A stretch of DNA of 64,000 nt from Pandoraea pneumonica (GCF_902459645.1 NZ_CABPSK010000001.1:868001-932000); one strand, 5' to 3'. Shown: positions 45,097-54,196, counted from the stretch's first letter. Numbers and translations are program-made. Notes: generated by a model not told the origin, from the sequence alone.

Positions 45097-46191
45097 ATGT
45101 CTTCGCAACCCATCTCCAAGATTTTCGTCATTGGTGGCACCGGTGCACAGGGCCTGCCCGTCATCGGTGCGCTTGTCGCCGACGGGAAATATTCGGTCCG
45201 GGCGTTGAGCCGTAATCCGGACTCCCGGCGCGCCCGTGCGCTGCTAGCACTGGGCAACGTTTCCATCCTTCAAGGCACGTTTGCCGACGAAGACGTGCTG
45301 CGCGAAGGCTTTCGCGGGTGCGACGCCGCCTACGTCAACCTCGACGGGTTTAACACGGGCGAGAAGACGGAAACCTATTGGGCGATCCGATGCTACGAAA
45401 TTGCGCTGGAGGAGGGCGTCAAGTTCTTCGTCTACGGCAATCTGGATTACGCGCTCAAGAAGGCCGGATACGATTCCCGTTTTCGCGTCGGACACTATGA
45501 CGGCAAAGGCCGCATCGGCGAATGGATTCTGTTTCAGAACCAGACGAACCGGGACCGCATGGGCGCGGCGGTGTTCACCACGGGACCGTATATGGAGATG
45601 GCTATCTCGGCGATGACGCCGATGATGCCGTTCGTGGAAGACGGCGTGCTGACATGGCGTGTGCCGCTCGGCGACGGCACGGTGCCTCACGTTGCGCTAG
45701 ACGATTGCGGCTACTACGCGCGCTGGCTGTTCGACAATCCGGAGCGCGCAAACGGTATGAACCTCGAAGTGGCGATCGAGCAGGTCGGCTATGCCCAGCT
45801 TGCCGAAGCCTTCGAGCGGGTGACCGGGCACCCCGCGCGTTACATCGACACCGATCTTGAGGCCTATTGGAATGGCCCGCTCAAGACCGCCGCGCAACGG
45901 CCTGCTGGCTATAACGCCGACCCCGCCGACAAAAGCACGATGAGTTTTCGCGACAACTTTACGGGGTTCTGGAACGTGTGGAAGCACAACGTGATTCAGC
46001 GCGACTATCCGCTGCTCGATGAAATTCATCCCAATCGCATCAAGACGGTCGAGCAATGGCTGCGCCGTGAGGACGAACTTGGCCGGCAGCGAGGGGAGGG
46101 AAGCCTTTGGGAGCGCGTACAGCCGGAAAACCTGCTCAAGTCGCCGCCGTTGCTCAAGTTGCTCGAAGACGGCGGGAAGGGCGAATTGTAA
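45097..46191 (+). CDS. NmrA-like NAD(P)-binding protein
   Basis: A 364-residue atypical short-chain dehydrogenase-like protein of the NmrA/HSCARG type. The N-terminal Rossmann motif is FVIGGTGAQGLPVIGAL, and the middle keeps FVYGNLDYALKKAG and MGAAVFTTGPYMEMAI. Such proteins act as NADPH sensors or quinone/ketone reductases. The start at 45097 (MSSQPISK) follows GAGGGA. The C-terminal 80 residues extend beyond a typical NmrA domain. It is likely repressed by the divergent HxlR protein. Confidence 0.82.
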   Translation: MSSQPISKIFVIGGTGAQGLPVIGALVADGKYSVRALSRNPDSRRARALLALGNVSILQGTFADEDVLREGFRGCDAAYVNLDGFNTGEKTETYWAIRCYEIALEEGVKFFVYGNLDYALKKAGYDSRFRVGHYDGKGRIGEWILFQNQTNRDRMGAAVFTTGPYMEMAISAMTPMMPFVEDGVLTWRVPLGDGTVPHVALDDCGYYARWLFDNPERANGMNLEVAIEQVGYAQLAEAFERVTGHPARYIDTDLEAYWNGPLKTAAQRPAGYNADPADKSTMSFRDNFTGFWNVWKHNVIQRDYPLLDEIHPNRIKTVEQWLRREDELGRQRGEGSLWERVQPENLLKSPPLLKLLEDGGKGEL

Positions 46192-46209
46192 GGCGGCCGC
46201 GATGTGAAC

Positions 46210-46240
46210 GCGCGCCGAATGTTTGATGCATTCGGCGCGC
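46210..46240. terminator. Stem-loop after the NmrA gene
   Basis: GCGCGCCGAAT and ATTCGGCGCGC form a perfect 11-bp stem with a 9-base loop between the convergent NmrA and SYLF genes. No T tract follows, but the stem is strong and could terminate both transcripts. Confidence 0.6.
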
Positions 46241-46284
46241 GGCCGTGCGTATACGACTTGCGCGGCTTCTCAGCGTTTGGAGCG

Positions 46285-46872
46285 TTAGATATCCAACTTG
46301 GTGATCTTGGTCCCAGACAGCGACAGGTCGCCCATCAGCCCGCTGTTGGTGAGGACAAAGACTTCCACCGGGTGGGTCGACGTCGTCGTATCGACCTGGC
46401 CGTTTGCGCCGACCTTCACCAGTGCGACCGAGGCGTCGCCGCCCGCCGACCAGCCGTTCGAGCTACGGAATTTGTCGAGCGCGTCCTGCGTCATGAACAG
46501 GTACACCATGTCCTTCGACTGCATCCCCAGTTGCGCCCCGAAGGACGCCGACGAGACGCTGTAATAGCCCGCCGGACTGCCGCCGACGCGCAGCACGCCG
46601 TCGCCATGCTGGCCGCCGACGATCACGCCCGCCTGAATGACGCCGGAGAACACCAGTACACCGCGTGCCTTGCCCACCAATTCACGCGAACCGGGGACTG
46701 TCGAGAACAGTCGGGAAAGCGTGCCGTCGGCGGCGGCGTCGATAGATTGCTTACGCGAGGCATTGGCCTCTGGCGTGGCGGGGCTGTTCCCCGTCGTCGA
46801 ACATCCGGACAGCGCCACTACAAAAGCCCCGGCAGCAACAGCAGCCGTGAAGAACTGACGACGTGTTTGCAT
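46285..46872 (-). CDS. SYLF/YSC84-domain lipoprotein
   Basis: A 195-residue predicted lipoprotein. The signal peptide ends in the lipobox LSGC (Cys24), followed by a Ysc84/SYLF domain (LVGKARGVLVFSGVIQAGVIVGGQHGDGVL, YYSVSSASFGAQLGMQSKDMVYLFM). Eukaryotic SYLF domains bind phosphoinositides; bacterial members are exported and poorly characterised. It carries the shared three-half-site promoter element (46932-46973) 60 bp upstream of its start, which links it to the alkylsulfatase/FGE regulon. Confidence 0.85.
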   Translation of the reverse strand: MQTRRQFFTAAVAAGAFVVALSGCSTTGNSPATPEANASRKQSIDAAADGTLSRLFSTVPGSRELVGKARGVLVFSGVIQAGVIVGGQHGDGVLRVGGSPAGYYSVSSASFGAQLGMQSKDMVYLFMTQDALDKFRSSNGWSAGGDASVALVKVGANGQVDTTTSTHPVEVFVLTNSGLMGDLSLSGTKITKLDI

Positions 46873-46931
46873 GTTTGTCTCCGCAATGTGGATGAACTGC
46901 CGAATGAGTGTCGGATTTGTGACGTCACATC

Positions 46932-46973
46932 GCCATAGGTAGTTGGGGCAACGCCGTTTGCCCCGTGGTGCAC
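46932..46973 (-). promoter_or_regulatory. Shared TTGCCC/GGGCAA promoter element, copy 1 (SYLF gene)
   Basis: Read on the minus strand: degenerate half-site GTGCAC (start 46973), GGGCAA (46963), TTGCCC (46951) and TATGGC (46937). Spacings are 10, 12 and 14 bp. The middle spacing is one base longer than in the other six copies. Confidence 0.7.
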
Positions 46974-46995
46974 CCGAAACCGTCCCACGTCCTCG

Positions 46996-48666
46996 CTACG
47001 CCCCGGCAGCCGGATCAGGCTTGCTGTCCTTCGCAGCAGGTTCCGGCGACCACCCTTCGCGCGGGATGACGATCTGCGTTTTCGGCTGTTCCTCGAAATG
47101 CGGCGACATGATCTGCACGCCATACTCGTTGAATACGTCGACGATGCTGCTATGCAACTCGCTCAACATCACCAGACGTTGTGCCGGGTTGACCGGCGCG
47201 ACGTGCAGGTCGTATTCGATATAGAAGTCCGAGAGCGAGCGCTGCAACACAAACGGCGCAGGCGTTTGTGCAACCTTGGAGGTCCGCGCCGCCGCCAAAC
47301 ACAACATGGCTTGCACCTGACGCCAAGGGGTGTCGTAGCCAATCGTCACAGACGTAACGACCAGCGCCGGCGCCTTGCCATCGCGGCTTGAGAAGTTATG
47401 GACGATGGCACCAACCACGACGGCATTGGGAATGGTGACTTCCTCTTGCCGCACGTTCGTCAATTTCACCGACAACGTGTCGACACTCACGACGACCCCC
47501 GCCGTATCGCCGATTTGCACCATGTCGCCCGCTTGGAAGGCGCGGCTATAGGTCACGACGATGCCGCTCATCAACTGATTGACGATCCCGGCAGAACCCA
47601 ACGAGACCATCAACCCCAGCAACACGCTCAGCCCCTTGAACACATCGCTTTGCGCCCCGGGGAAGTAGGGATAGGCGAATGTCAGGGCAAGCGCCCATAC
47701 GACGATCGTCACGATGCGCCGGGAGGCGTCGGCGGTGTCGGGGTGCATTCCCGGCACGTTCAGGTGTCGTTGGCGTATCGCGGCGAAGACGTTGTTGATC
47801 AGGTTTTGCAGGGCACGCGTGAGCAAGAAGATCACGATGACCGCGATGAGCCCCGGAATGGCATTGACCACACCGAGGGCGAACGTATTGATCAGCGTCC
47901 ACAGGAAGCCACTGAGACGCTCGCCCATCGGCTGGGAGACGGGAAACCGCTCCAGCACATAGATCAGATAGACATAGATCAGCGCCGCGACAAAGAAGAG
48001 AAACAGTAGTTGCACGATCTGCCGCGCCAACTGGAAAGCCGAACCTGTCCAGTCGAACGTTTTGGACGTGCGGCGCAAGACATGTGCTTCGACGGCGTAT
48101 TGAATGCGTGTCTGGAGCCGGGTCTGCAACCGTCCTGCCAGCCAAACGAGCGCTGCCAAGATCACCGTCGCCAGCAGGGAGTAAAGCACGCCCCGAACGA
48201 TATTCGGCCAATACAGTTGCGCCTGGCGTGCGGCGAGCGCGGCATCGAGCTGCGTTTGCACTTCTTTCGCGATCACGTCGAACGGGCGGTTGTCAGCTTG
48301 GTCGACATCGCCTTCGAGCAACGCAAAGAGAATACGGTCGCCACGACGGAACACAACACCGCGAGCGTCGCCCATCGACGCCTTCACCGCGACCGTAGGG
48401 AGCACGAGAATGCTTTCGGGCAGCCCGTCGAGCACCGCGAAGGAGCGATCGGCGCGCTGTTGTGGCGACGCGCCGGTAAGCGATGCACGAAAGGTCGTGA
48501 TGGGCCGATCCATGAATCTTAGGTCGGCGGCAGGCGGGCCGGACACTGCCACCGCCGGTGCAGGCGCGGGTGCCGGTTGCGCCCATGCGAAGGTCACGCT
48601 CAGAAGCATCAATATCGTGGCGAGCACGACGGATAGTTTTTTTGTCAGTGCGATGCGCGTCATCAT
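46996..48666 (-). CDS. Large MscS-family mechanosensitive channel
   Basis: A 556-residue MscS-type protein, twice the length of classical MscS. It has a signal peptide (VVLATILMLLSVTFAWAQ), a periplasmic domain (about 35-135), four to five transmembrane helices and the channel core: the pore helix SLGSAGIVNQLMSGIVVTYSRAFQAGD and the beta domain GDTAGVVVSVDTLSVKLTNVRQEEVTIPNAVVV. It releases solutes under membrane tension. The start at 48666 follows AGGAG. It is divergent from the unknown membrane-protein gene and shares that intergenic region, but the promoter element there points the other way. Confidence 0.88.
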   Translation of the reverse strand: MMTRIALTKKLSVVLATILMLLSVTFAWAQPAPAPAPAVAVSGPPAADLRFMDRPITTFRASLTGASPQQRADRSFAVLDGLPESILVLPTVAVKASMGDARGVVFRRGDRILFALLEGDVDQADNRPFDVIAKEVQTQLDAALAARQAQLYWPNIVRGVLYSLLATVILAALVWLAGRLQTRLQTRIQYAVEAHVLRRTSKTFDWTGSAFQLARQIVQLLFLFFVAALIYVYLIYVLERFPVSQPMGERLSGFLWTLINTFALGVVNAIPGLIAVIVIFLLTRALQNLINNVFAAIRQRHLNVPGMHPDTADASRRIVTIVVWALALTFAYPYFPGAQSDVFKGLSVLLGLMVSLGSAGIVNQLMSGIVVTYSRAFQAGDMVQIGDTAGVVVSVDTLSVKLTNVRQEEVTIPNAVVVGAIVHNFSSRDGKAPALVVTSVTIGYDTPWRQVQAMLCLAAARTSKVAQTPAPFVLQRSLSDFYIEYDLHVAPVNPAQRLVMLSELHSSIVDVFNEYGVQIMSPHFEEQPKTQIVIPREGWSPEPAAKDSKPDPAAGA

Positions 48667-48722
48667 GGCGGCTCCTGGCGGGAATGCGCGGCAGCTTGCA
48701 GGCGATTTTCGCGCGAACCGGC

Positions 48723-48763
48723 GTGCCCCATGGGGCAAAATCGTTGCCCGAAACCCCGATGGT
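48723..48763 (+). promoter_or_regulatory. Shared promoter element, copy 2 (unknown membrane protein gene)
   Basis: GTGCCC (48723), GGGCAA (48733), TTGCCC (48744) and GATGGT (48758) give spacings of 10, 11 and 14 bp. It faces the gene at 48834, 71 bp before its start. Confidence 0.8.
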
Positions 48764-48833
48764 GTGCGAGGCCGTCCAGCGCAAAACTACGATCCTACTT
48801 CGATTCGACGTTCGTGCCGGCTAGGAGACACTC

Positions 48834-50048
48834 ATGGGAAAAGACGTTCCGGTGCCGGGCACGGAGCCCCCGGGTGATGGCGTCACGCCGAATGACGATA
48901 TGTCGATCGTACACGGCGACGTCGGTTTCCACCTTCAACGGCGGATGCGGCTCATCCCAGACGGCAACATGGGCACCGTGCGGCGCGCGCTGATCTTTGC
49001 CGGGGTTAGCTGGCTTCCGCTCGTGGTGTGGGCCATCGTCACAGGGCGCCCACTACACGGTGGCGGCGACGACACGCTTGCCGCTCACTTCGGCATTCAC
49101 GTGCGGTGCCTGGTTGCCATCCCATTAATGGTCATCGCTGAGGGCGTCGCCCAGAACCTGATCCCGCCGTTGCTCAAGTACTTTGTCGACTGCGGCATCA
49201 TCACCGAGCAGACACTCCCCGAGTTCCGCCGCCAACTGGCGCGTTTTGCCGCCATTCGCGACCGCGTCTTGCCTTGGGTGGTGATCTTCGGCGCAACCCT
49301 GGCCTGGTCGACGCTCGGCGCGCTGATCGGCCGTTCAGAGGACATGACCTGGATGAATCACGGCGATACCCTCGCCGATATCAGCTTCGGCGGCTGGTGG
49401 TTCGTCCTTGTCGTCCGCCCGCTTTTCACGGTGATGCTGCTGGCATGGCTCTGGCGCGCCTGCCTGCTCTTCATGCTGCTTTACCGAATCGGCAAACTCC
49501 CGTTGGCGCTGGTGCCGTCGCATCCCGATCGCGTCGGCGGGCTGAGTTTTGTCGAGCGGATGGCCTTTATGTTCAGCCCGGTCGCGTTTGCCATTTCGGC
49601 GGTGGTCGCGTCGTCGTTCGCGCATGAAGTGGCGTATCACGGGGCAAGTGCCGTGCAAATGAAAGGGCTGCTGATTGCCAGCGCGGTATTGATTTCCGTG
49701 GTCTTTCTGATCCCGCTTCTCCCGCTTGCGCTGCCGTTGGGCAAGCTAAAGCGCCGTGCCGCGTTCGAATACGGCAGTTTGGTCGCGCATCACGACCGGC
49801 TCGTCCATGAGCGATGGATTCAGCATCGGGACATTGGCGAACCGGCCATACTCGATGCCCCTGAGTTGGGCCCCGTGGCGGATATTCATGCCATCTATGA
49901 CGCGGTGGTTCATATGCGATCGATCCCGATCAGCAAACTGTCGGTGGCTGCGATCGCCATTCCAGCCGCATTGCCGATGCTCTACGTCGCGGCAATGCAG
50001 TTACCGTTGTCCGCCATTTTGGGGAAGGTCGCTAAGGCGCTGATTTGA
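48834..50048 (+). CDS. Unknown polytopic membrane protein
   Basis: I do not recognise a functional family for this 404-residue protein. It has a soluble N-terminus of about 50 residues and six or so hydrophobic helices (ALIFAGVSWLPLVVWAIV, HVRCLVAIPLMVIAEGVAQNLI, VLPWVVIFGATLAWSTLGALI, WWFVLVVRPLFTVMLLAWLW, LLIASAVLISVVFLIPLLPLAL, and a final one near the C-terminus). A charged segment, LVPSHPDRVGGLSFVERM, lies between helices four and five. AGGAG precedes the start. It is preceded by the shared promoter element and is flanked by the MscS channel and an outer-membrane barrel gene, so an envelope role is likely. Confidence 0.75.
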   Translation: MGKDVPVPGTEPPGDGVTPNDDMSIVHGDVGFHLQRRMRLIPDGNMGTVRRALIFAGVSWLPLVVWAIVTGRPLHGGGDDTLAAHFGIHVRCLVAIPLMVIAEGVAQNLIPPLLKYFVDCGIITEQTLPEFRRQLARFAAIRDRVLPWVVIFGATLAWSTLGALIGRSEDMTWMNHGDTLADISFGGWWFVLVVRPLFTVMLLAWLWRACLLFMLLYRIGKLPLALVPSHPDRVGGLSFVERMAFMFSPVAFAISAVVASSFAHEVAYHGASAVQMKGLLIASAVLISVVFLIPLLPLALPLGKLKRRAAFEYGSLVAHHDRLVHERWIQHRDIGEPAILDAPELGPVADIHAIYDAVVHMRSIPISKLSVAAIAIPAALPMLYVAAMQLPLSAILGKVAKALI

Positions 50049-50067
50049 GCAGGGGGAGGGCGTTTCG

Positions 50068-51054
50068 TCAGAAGCTCATGGCAAAGCCGAGCGACACGCC
50101 TTGAACGTTATGCCCGAACACGTAACGAGCCATCAAACGGGTGCGGGTCACGACCACCGGATACTTGCTGCTGTCGAGTTCTAGCCCGACGCCGAGCGAC
50201 GTCAGGTTATTGAAGCCGAGCACGCCGGCACTGTCGCCAAAGTACTGAGAGTAGGCCGCTTCCAGCACATAGCGCACCGGACGGTCGAGTGCTCTGAGGC
50301 CCGTAGGCGCACGCCAGCGCGACCACAAACTCAGTTGCTGTGCGTTAGCGCTGCCCTGAACGCCCGCCGACGAACCGCCAAAACTGTGCAGGTGGATATC
50401 GGTCAGCCGCAATTCGACATCGATCTCATAAGCTTCCCGGTAGTGCTCGAAGTCGAGCATCAGCGAGCCGCCCAGACCATAGGCATTCAAGGCGCCATTC
50501 TCGAGAAACTGGAGATTGACGTCGGCCGCCCGGTTGACCAAGGTCTCGCCGATGCGCAGATCGCTCGCCACGCGCCCAACGCTGCCATTGAGAATCGGGC
50601 GCAGCACGAGTTCATCCGCAAGGCGTATATCCCAACCGATACCGACGGTCGTGCTCAGCGTATTCCAGCGCACCGGCAACGTGCGATGCTCTGTGCCGTC
50701 CGACGCTACGAACGTCGGGTCGTAGCGGCTGTACGCCAGGGTGCCTTCCAGATAGAGCGGAAATGAGCGGCTGAGCGTGAACCCGCCGCCCAATTGGGTC
50801 TGCCAGAAGCCGGGGTTGCCCGTCGAGCCGTTGTTGATCGAGAGCGAGCTTGTCGTGACATCGGGCACCGTGGTGTAGCTCATGATGGCGAGCACGCTGT
50901 TGGCGTGACTTTTCACGTCGCCGCCCACGCGCAGCCCCGGCGACTGGCCGAATGCCGCGAACGGGGCCACCGCGAGGCAGGACATCACCAGCCAGCGGAC
51001 ATGGCGGGTCACCCTGCGATTGGCTTGCGTTCTCGTGCGTCCGTTGAAAGACAT
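50068..51054 (-). CDS. Outer-membrane beta-barrel protein
   Basis: A 328-residue exported protein. The signal peptide (VRWLVMSCLAVAPFAAFGQ) precedes repeating amphipathic beta-strands (GGGFTLSRSFPLYLEGTLAYSR, VRWNTLSTTVGIGWDIRLAD, VSLGFAMSF), ending in a C-terminal Phe as outer-membrane barrels do. No specific family is certain. The start at 51054 (MSFNGRTRT) is chosen because the upstream open frame crosses the promoter element. It is divergent from the diguanylate cyclase, and two overlapping copies of the shared element lie between them. Confidence 0.75.
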   Translation of the reverse strand: MSFNGRTRTQANRRVTRHVRWLVMSCLAVAPFAAFGQSPGLRVGGDVKSHANSVLAIMSYTTVPDVTTSSLSINNGSTGNPGFWQTQLGGGFTLSRSFPLYLEGTLAYSRYDPTFVASDGTEHRTLPVRWNTLSTTVGIGWDIRLADELVLRPILNGSVGRVASDLRIGETLVNRAADVNLQFLENGALNAYGLGGSLMLDFEHYREAYEIDVELRLTDIHLHSFGGSSAGVQGSANAQQLSLWSRWRAPTGLRALDRPVRYVLEAAYSQYFGDSAGVLGFNNLTSLGVGLELDSSKYPVVVTRTRLMARYVFGHNVQGVSLGFAMSF

Positions 51055-51126
51055 ACCCAACTCACGTCGTTGATATCGCGATTGACCGGCCATCGAGCGC
51101 CATTGTCGTGTCTGCGACCGGCGCGA

Positions 51127-51167
51127 ACTATTAGTGTCGGGGGCAACGGAATTGCCCCACTGGGCAA
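51127..51167 (-). promoter_or_regulatory. Shared promoter element, copy 3 (outer-membrane protein gene)
   Basis: On the minus strand TTGCCC (start 51167), GGGCAA (51157), TTGCCC (51146) and AATAGT (51132) give spacings of 10, 11 and 14 bp. It shares two half-sites with copy 4 on the opposite strand. Confidence 0.8.
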
Positions 51168-51192
51168 AGCACTTGCCCACACTCCCGATAGC
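51152..51192 (+). promoter_or_regulatory. Shared promoter element, copy 4 (diguanylate cyclase gene)
   Basis: TTGCCC (51152), GGGCAA (51162), TTGCCC (51173) and GATAGC (51187) give spacings of 10, 11 and 14 bp. It overlaps the minus-strand copy by 16 bp, so one bound complex could drive both divergent genes. Confidence 0.8.
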
Positions 51193-51248
51193 CCCGCGCG
51201 CCGATAACGAAAAGAATGGGGACGCGCTAGCCTGGGGCCTGCGGGACC

Positions 51249-52799
51249 ATGAATTCGCCCAATACTTCACAACCTTCGTCACCGACATCGAGCGCATGGT
51301 TTGGCGCGCTCGGCTTGACGCTCGCGGCCGCGATATTGGCCGCGGTGATCATGATCGGCGTACGCACGGCCTTGCTCTATGAGGGCCGCGTCGCGGTACG
51401 CGATGACGCGCGGGAAGCGAACCAGCGCGTGGCGCTGCTGGCTGCGCGCGTGGCGGGCGACGATCTCTCGGCCTGCACTCGTGCGCTCGACGCCCTTGCG
51501 GTTGCCGGGCGCTCGGACCCAAGTCAGCAACTCTCGAACTGTCTGGAGCGGTTCCGTCCATACCTTCCCACCGCCCCATCGTCCGGCGCAGAACCGGCCG
51601 CAGATGCACAAGCCGTGATCGTCAACGAGATGGGGGAGACGGTCTTCGAAGCACTGCCTTCGACGACCTGTCTCGATCTGCCTCTCGTTCAACGAGTCGT
51701 CGCTGCGCACAAGCAGGCCAATCGCAATGGACTCTCGGTGTCTACATCGGTGCCACTCTGCTCAGCCGCCCCCGGGGCGGCCAGCGGCATCATGCTGGCC
51801 CAAAGCATCCACCGCGACGATGGCGCGTTTTCCGGTGTCGGCATCGTCACGATCGACGCCAGATACTTCGCTCGTCTATTTAGCGGTCTGACACCCGGCG
51901 ACCATGGGGTGCTCTCCCTCCTGCGCGATGACGGTACCGTGCTCATCCATACGAATGCCGGGAGCACGGACACGACACGCGACGCAGTGCCAGCGACGAT
52001 GACGGTACTTCCTGTAACGGCCTCGCAAGTCGGGGCAAGCGCAGGTGCCGACGGCGATTATCTCTACGTACGGCAGTCCATCGACGGACTGCCGCTAACC
52101 GTCGATATTCGCGCGCCGAAGAGCGAAATCTATGCCGAGTGGCGCAAGCGAGCGTATTGGGTCGCCGCAATGACCGCTACCCTCGCCGTGTCGTGCCTGA
52201 TCCTTGCCGTTCTGCTCAGGCGTCAGCGCAAACGCCGACAGGTCGCCGAACTTGCGTTGCAACGCATGGCGAGTACCGATCCGCTCACGGGGCTGGCCAA
52301 TCGCCGGTCCTTGGACGAGGCCTATGACCGGGAATGGCGGCGGGCCTTGCGCGAACGAACGGCGCTGTCGCTACTGTTTATCGATGTCGATCACTTCAAG
52401 CAATTCAACGACCGATACGGCCATCCGGCGGGCGACGAGGCATTGATTGCCGTCGCGCGCGCCATTTCGCACTCGATTCGGCGCCCCGGCGACTTCGCGG
52501 GGCGTTACGGCGGCGAAGAGTTCATGGTGATCCTGTCGAACACGGAAGCCATGGGGGCGCGCGACGTCGCCGAGCGCTTGCGCGTGGCAGTGCACGCGGC
52601 AGCCATTGCCCACGAGGACAGCCAGCACCGGCATGTCACGGTGAGCATCGGCGTCGCATCCACCGGGCCCTTGCCAACTGGCACGCCCGAACGGCTGCTG
52701 CAATCGGCCGATGAAGCGCTTTACGCGGCAAAACAAGAGGGACGCGATCGCGTCCGCATTCACGCAAACTCTGGAGGTGACCCATGCCCAGCGATCTGA
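51249..52799 (+). CDS. Membrane diguanylate cyclase with periplasmic sensor
   Basis: A 516-residue enzyme that would make cyclic di-GMP from two GTP. A first transmembrane helix (about 17-40) and a second (about 305-325, AAMTATLAVSCLILAVLL) flank a periplasmic Cache-like sensor of about 260 residues. The GGDEF domain (about 345-505) carries the active-site motif GGEEF and an inhibitory RxxD site (RPGD) exactly five residues upstream of it, so product inhibition is expected. The ribosome-binding site is weak. It overlaps the DUF2252 gene by 16 bp, which implies coupled translation. Confidence 0.9.
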   Translation: MNSPNTSQPSSPTSSAWFGALGLTLAAAILAAVIMIGVRTALLYEGRVAVRDDAREANQRVALLAARVAGDDLSACTRALDALAVAGRSDPSQQLSNCLERFRPYLPTAPSSGAEPAADAQAVIVNEMGETVFEALPSTTCLDLPLVQRVVAAHKQANRNGLSVSTSVPLCSAAPGAASGIMLAQSIHRDDGAFSGVGIVTIDARYFARLFSGLTPGDHGVLSLLRDDGTVLIHTNAGSTDTTRDAVPATMTVLPVTASQVGASAGADGDYLYVRQSIDGLPLTVDIRAPKSEIYAEWRKRAYWVAAMTATLAVSCLILAVLLRRQRKRRQVAELALQRMASTDPLTGLANRRSLDEAYDREWRRALRERTALSLLFIDVDHFKQFNDRYGHPAGDEALIAVARAISHSIRRPGDFAGRYGGEEFMVILSNTEAMGARDVAERLRVAVHAAAIAHEDSQHRHVTVSIGVASTGPLPTGTPERLLQSADEALYAAKQEGRDRVRIHANSGGDPCPAI

Positions 52800-54196
52800 C
52801 GCTCGACCAACGTAAAGCCGCAGGAAAACTGGCCCGTGAACGTGCGCCTCGTTCGAAACAGAACGACATCGGCAATGTCGACCGCGATCCCGTCGCGCTG
52901 TTGCGGCAGAACAGTGCAGGGCGTGTCGATGCCCTTGTCCCGTTGCGATACGGCCGGATGTCGGTGTCCCCGTTCACGTTCTACCGCGGCAGTGCGGTTC
53001 TCCAAGCGCACGATCTGGCCAGAACCACGACGACCGGGTTCACCTTTCCCATCTGTGGCGACGCCCACCTCATGAACTTCGGCGGGTTCGCCACCCCGGA
53101 ACGGCAACTCGTCTTCGATCTGAACGATTTCGACGAAGTGGCACCCGGGCCCTGGGAATGGGATCTGAAGCGGCTTGTCGCGAGTTTTGCGATTGCCGGG
53201 GAGCACATGAGCGTCGATCGCAGCACGATCCGCGATATCGTCGCGACGGCGGTGCTTGAGTACGGCAAGCGGATGCAGGAGTACGCCGAGTACAGCGCGC
53301 TCGATCTCTGGCATGAGATCGTCACGTTCGAGCGCATGACCGAAGCGGCCGTCACGTCGGAAGGGCGCCGCATGATTCGCAAGGCGGCCGAGAAAGCCGC
53401 TGGCCGCTCGCACGAGGCCATGCTCGACAAAATGGCAAAGCTTGAGAACGGCCGATGGGTCATCCAAGACGCGCCGCCCGCGCTATTCCATCCTGCCGGA
53501 CCGAATTCCTTGCTGGGGAATGCCCACGCATGGTCGAACACCGAGGCGTGGCAGGGCAAGCTGGCACAGGCGTTCAACGAATATGTGGGTACGCTGCCGG
53601 TCGACCGACGCGCTTTGATCGATCAGTTCACGCTTCAGGACATTGCCTTTAAGGTCGTGGGGGTGGGCAGCGTCGGCACGTTCTGTCTGGTGATGTTGTT
53701 TGTCGATGTGCACGGCAAGCCTTTGTTTCTACAAGTCAAAGAGGCGCGCGAGTCGGTCATCGCCAGGTACTTCCCGACGGGGAAGGTGCATCAGCAAGGA
53801 TTGCGCGTCGTGGCTGGGCAGCGGCTGTTGCAAGCGGCCAGCGATGCGTTCCTGGGCTGGACGACGGGACCGAACGGGCGGCACTTCTATTTCCGGCAAT
53901 TGCGCGACATGAAGATCTCGGCCGAGGTCGAGCGCATGAGCGACACCATCTTGCAGGGCTATGCGCGCCTGTGCGGCTGGACACTCGCCCGGGCGCATGC
54001 GAAATCGGGCGGACTTGCCGTGGAGATTTCGTCGTATATCGGGGATGGGAAGCGGCTGGCCGACGCCATGACGGATTACGCGCTGGCTTACGCCGTGCAG
54101 AACCAGAAGGACTACGACACCTTTATGCGCGCCTGCCGCTCGGGCAAGCTCGTGGCGCGCAGCGACGAGGACATGGCGGCGGACTTTCGGATTTAA
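52784..54196 (+). CDS. DUF2252 protein
   Basis: A 470-residue DUF2252 family protein. Recognisable segments are MSVSPFTFYRGSA, FPICGDAHLMNFGGFATPERQLVFDLNDFDE and WEWDLKRLVASF near residues 60-140. The GDAHLMNFG and DLNDFDE pair resembles the catalytic and metal-binding loops of aminoglycoside-kinase-like folds, so a phosphotransferase activity has been suspected for such proteins; I cannot confirm it. GGAGG precedes the start, which lies inside the end of the diguanylate cyclase gene. The fixed pairing with a GGDEF gene is notable. Confidence 0.85.
   Translation: MPSDLTLDQRKAAGKLARERAPRSKQNDIGNVDRDPVALLRQNSAGRVDALVPLRYGRMSVSPFTFYRGSAVLQAHDLARTTTTGFTFPICGDAHLMNFGGFATPERQLVFDLNDFDEVAPGPWEWDLKRLVASFAIAGEHMSVDRSTIRDIVATAVLEYGKRMQEYAEYSALDLWHEIVTFERMTEAAVTSEGRRMIRKAAEKAAGRSHEAMLDKMAKLENGRWVIQDAPPALFHPAGPNSLLGNAHAWSNTEAWQGKLAQAFNEYVGTLPVDRRALIDQFTLQDIAFKVVGVGSVGTFCLVMLFVDVHGKPLFLQVKEARESVIARYFPTGKVHQQGLRVVAGQRLLQAASDAFLGWTTGPNGRHFYFRQLRDMKISAEVERMSDTILQGYARLCGWTLARAHAKSGGLAVEISSYIGDGKRLADAMTDYALAYAVQNQKDYDTFMRACRSGKLVARSDEDMAADFRI

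Noticed and set aside
48719-48749. Element copy 2 read in reverse for the MscS gene
   Set aside because: Two half-sites fit by palindromy, but the outer half-site and the -10-like box are missing on that strand.
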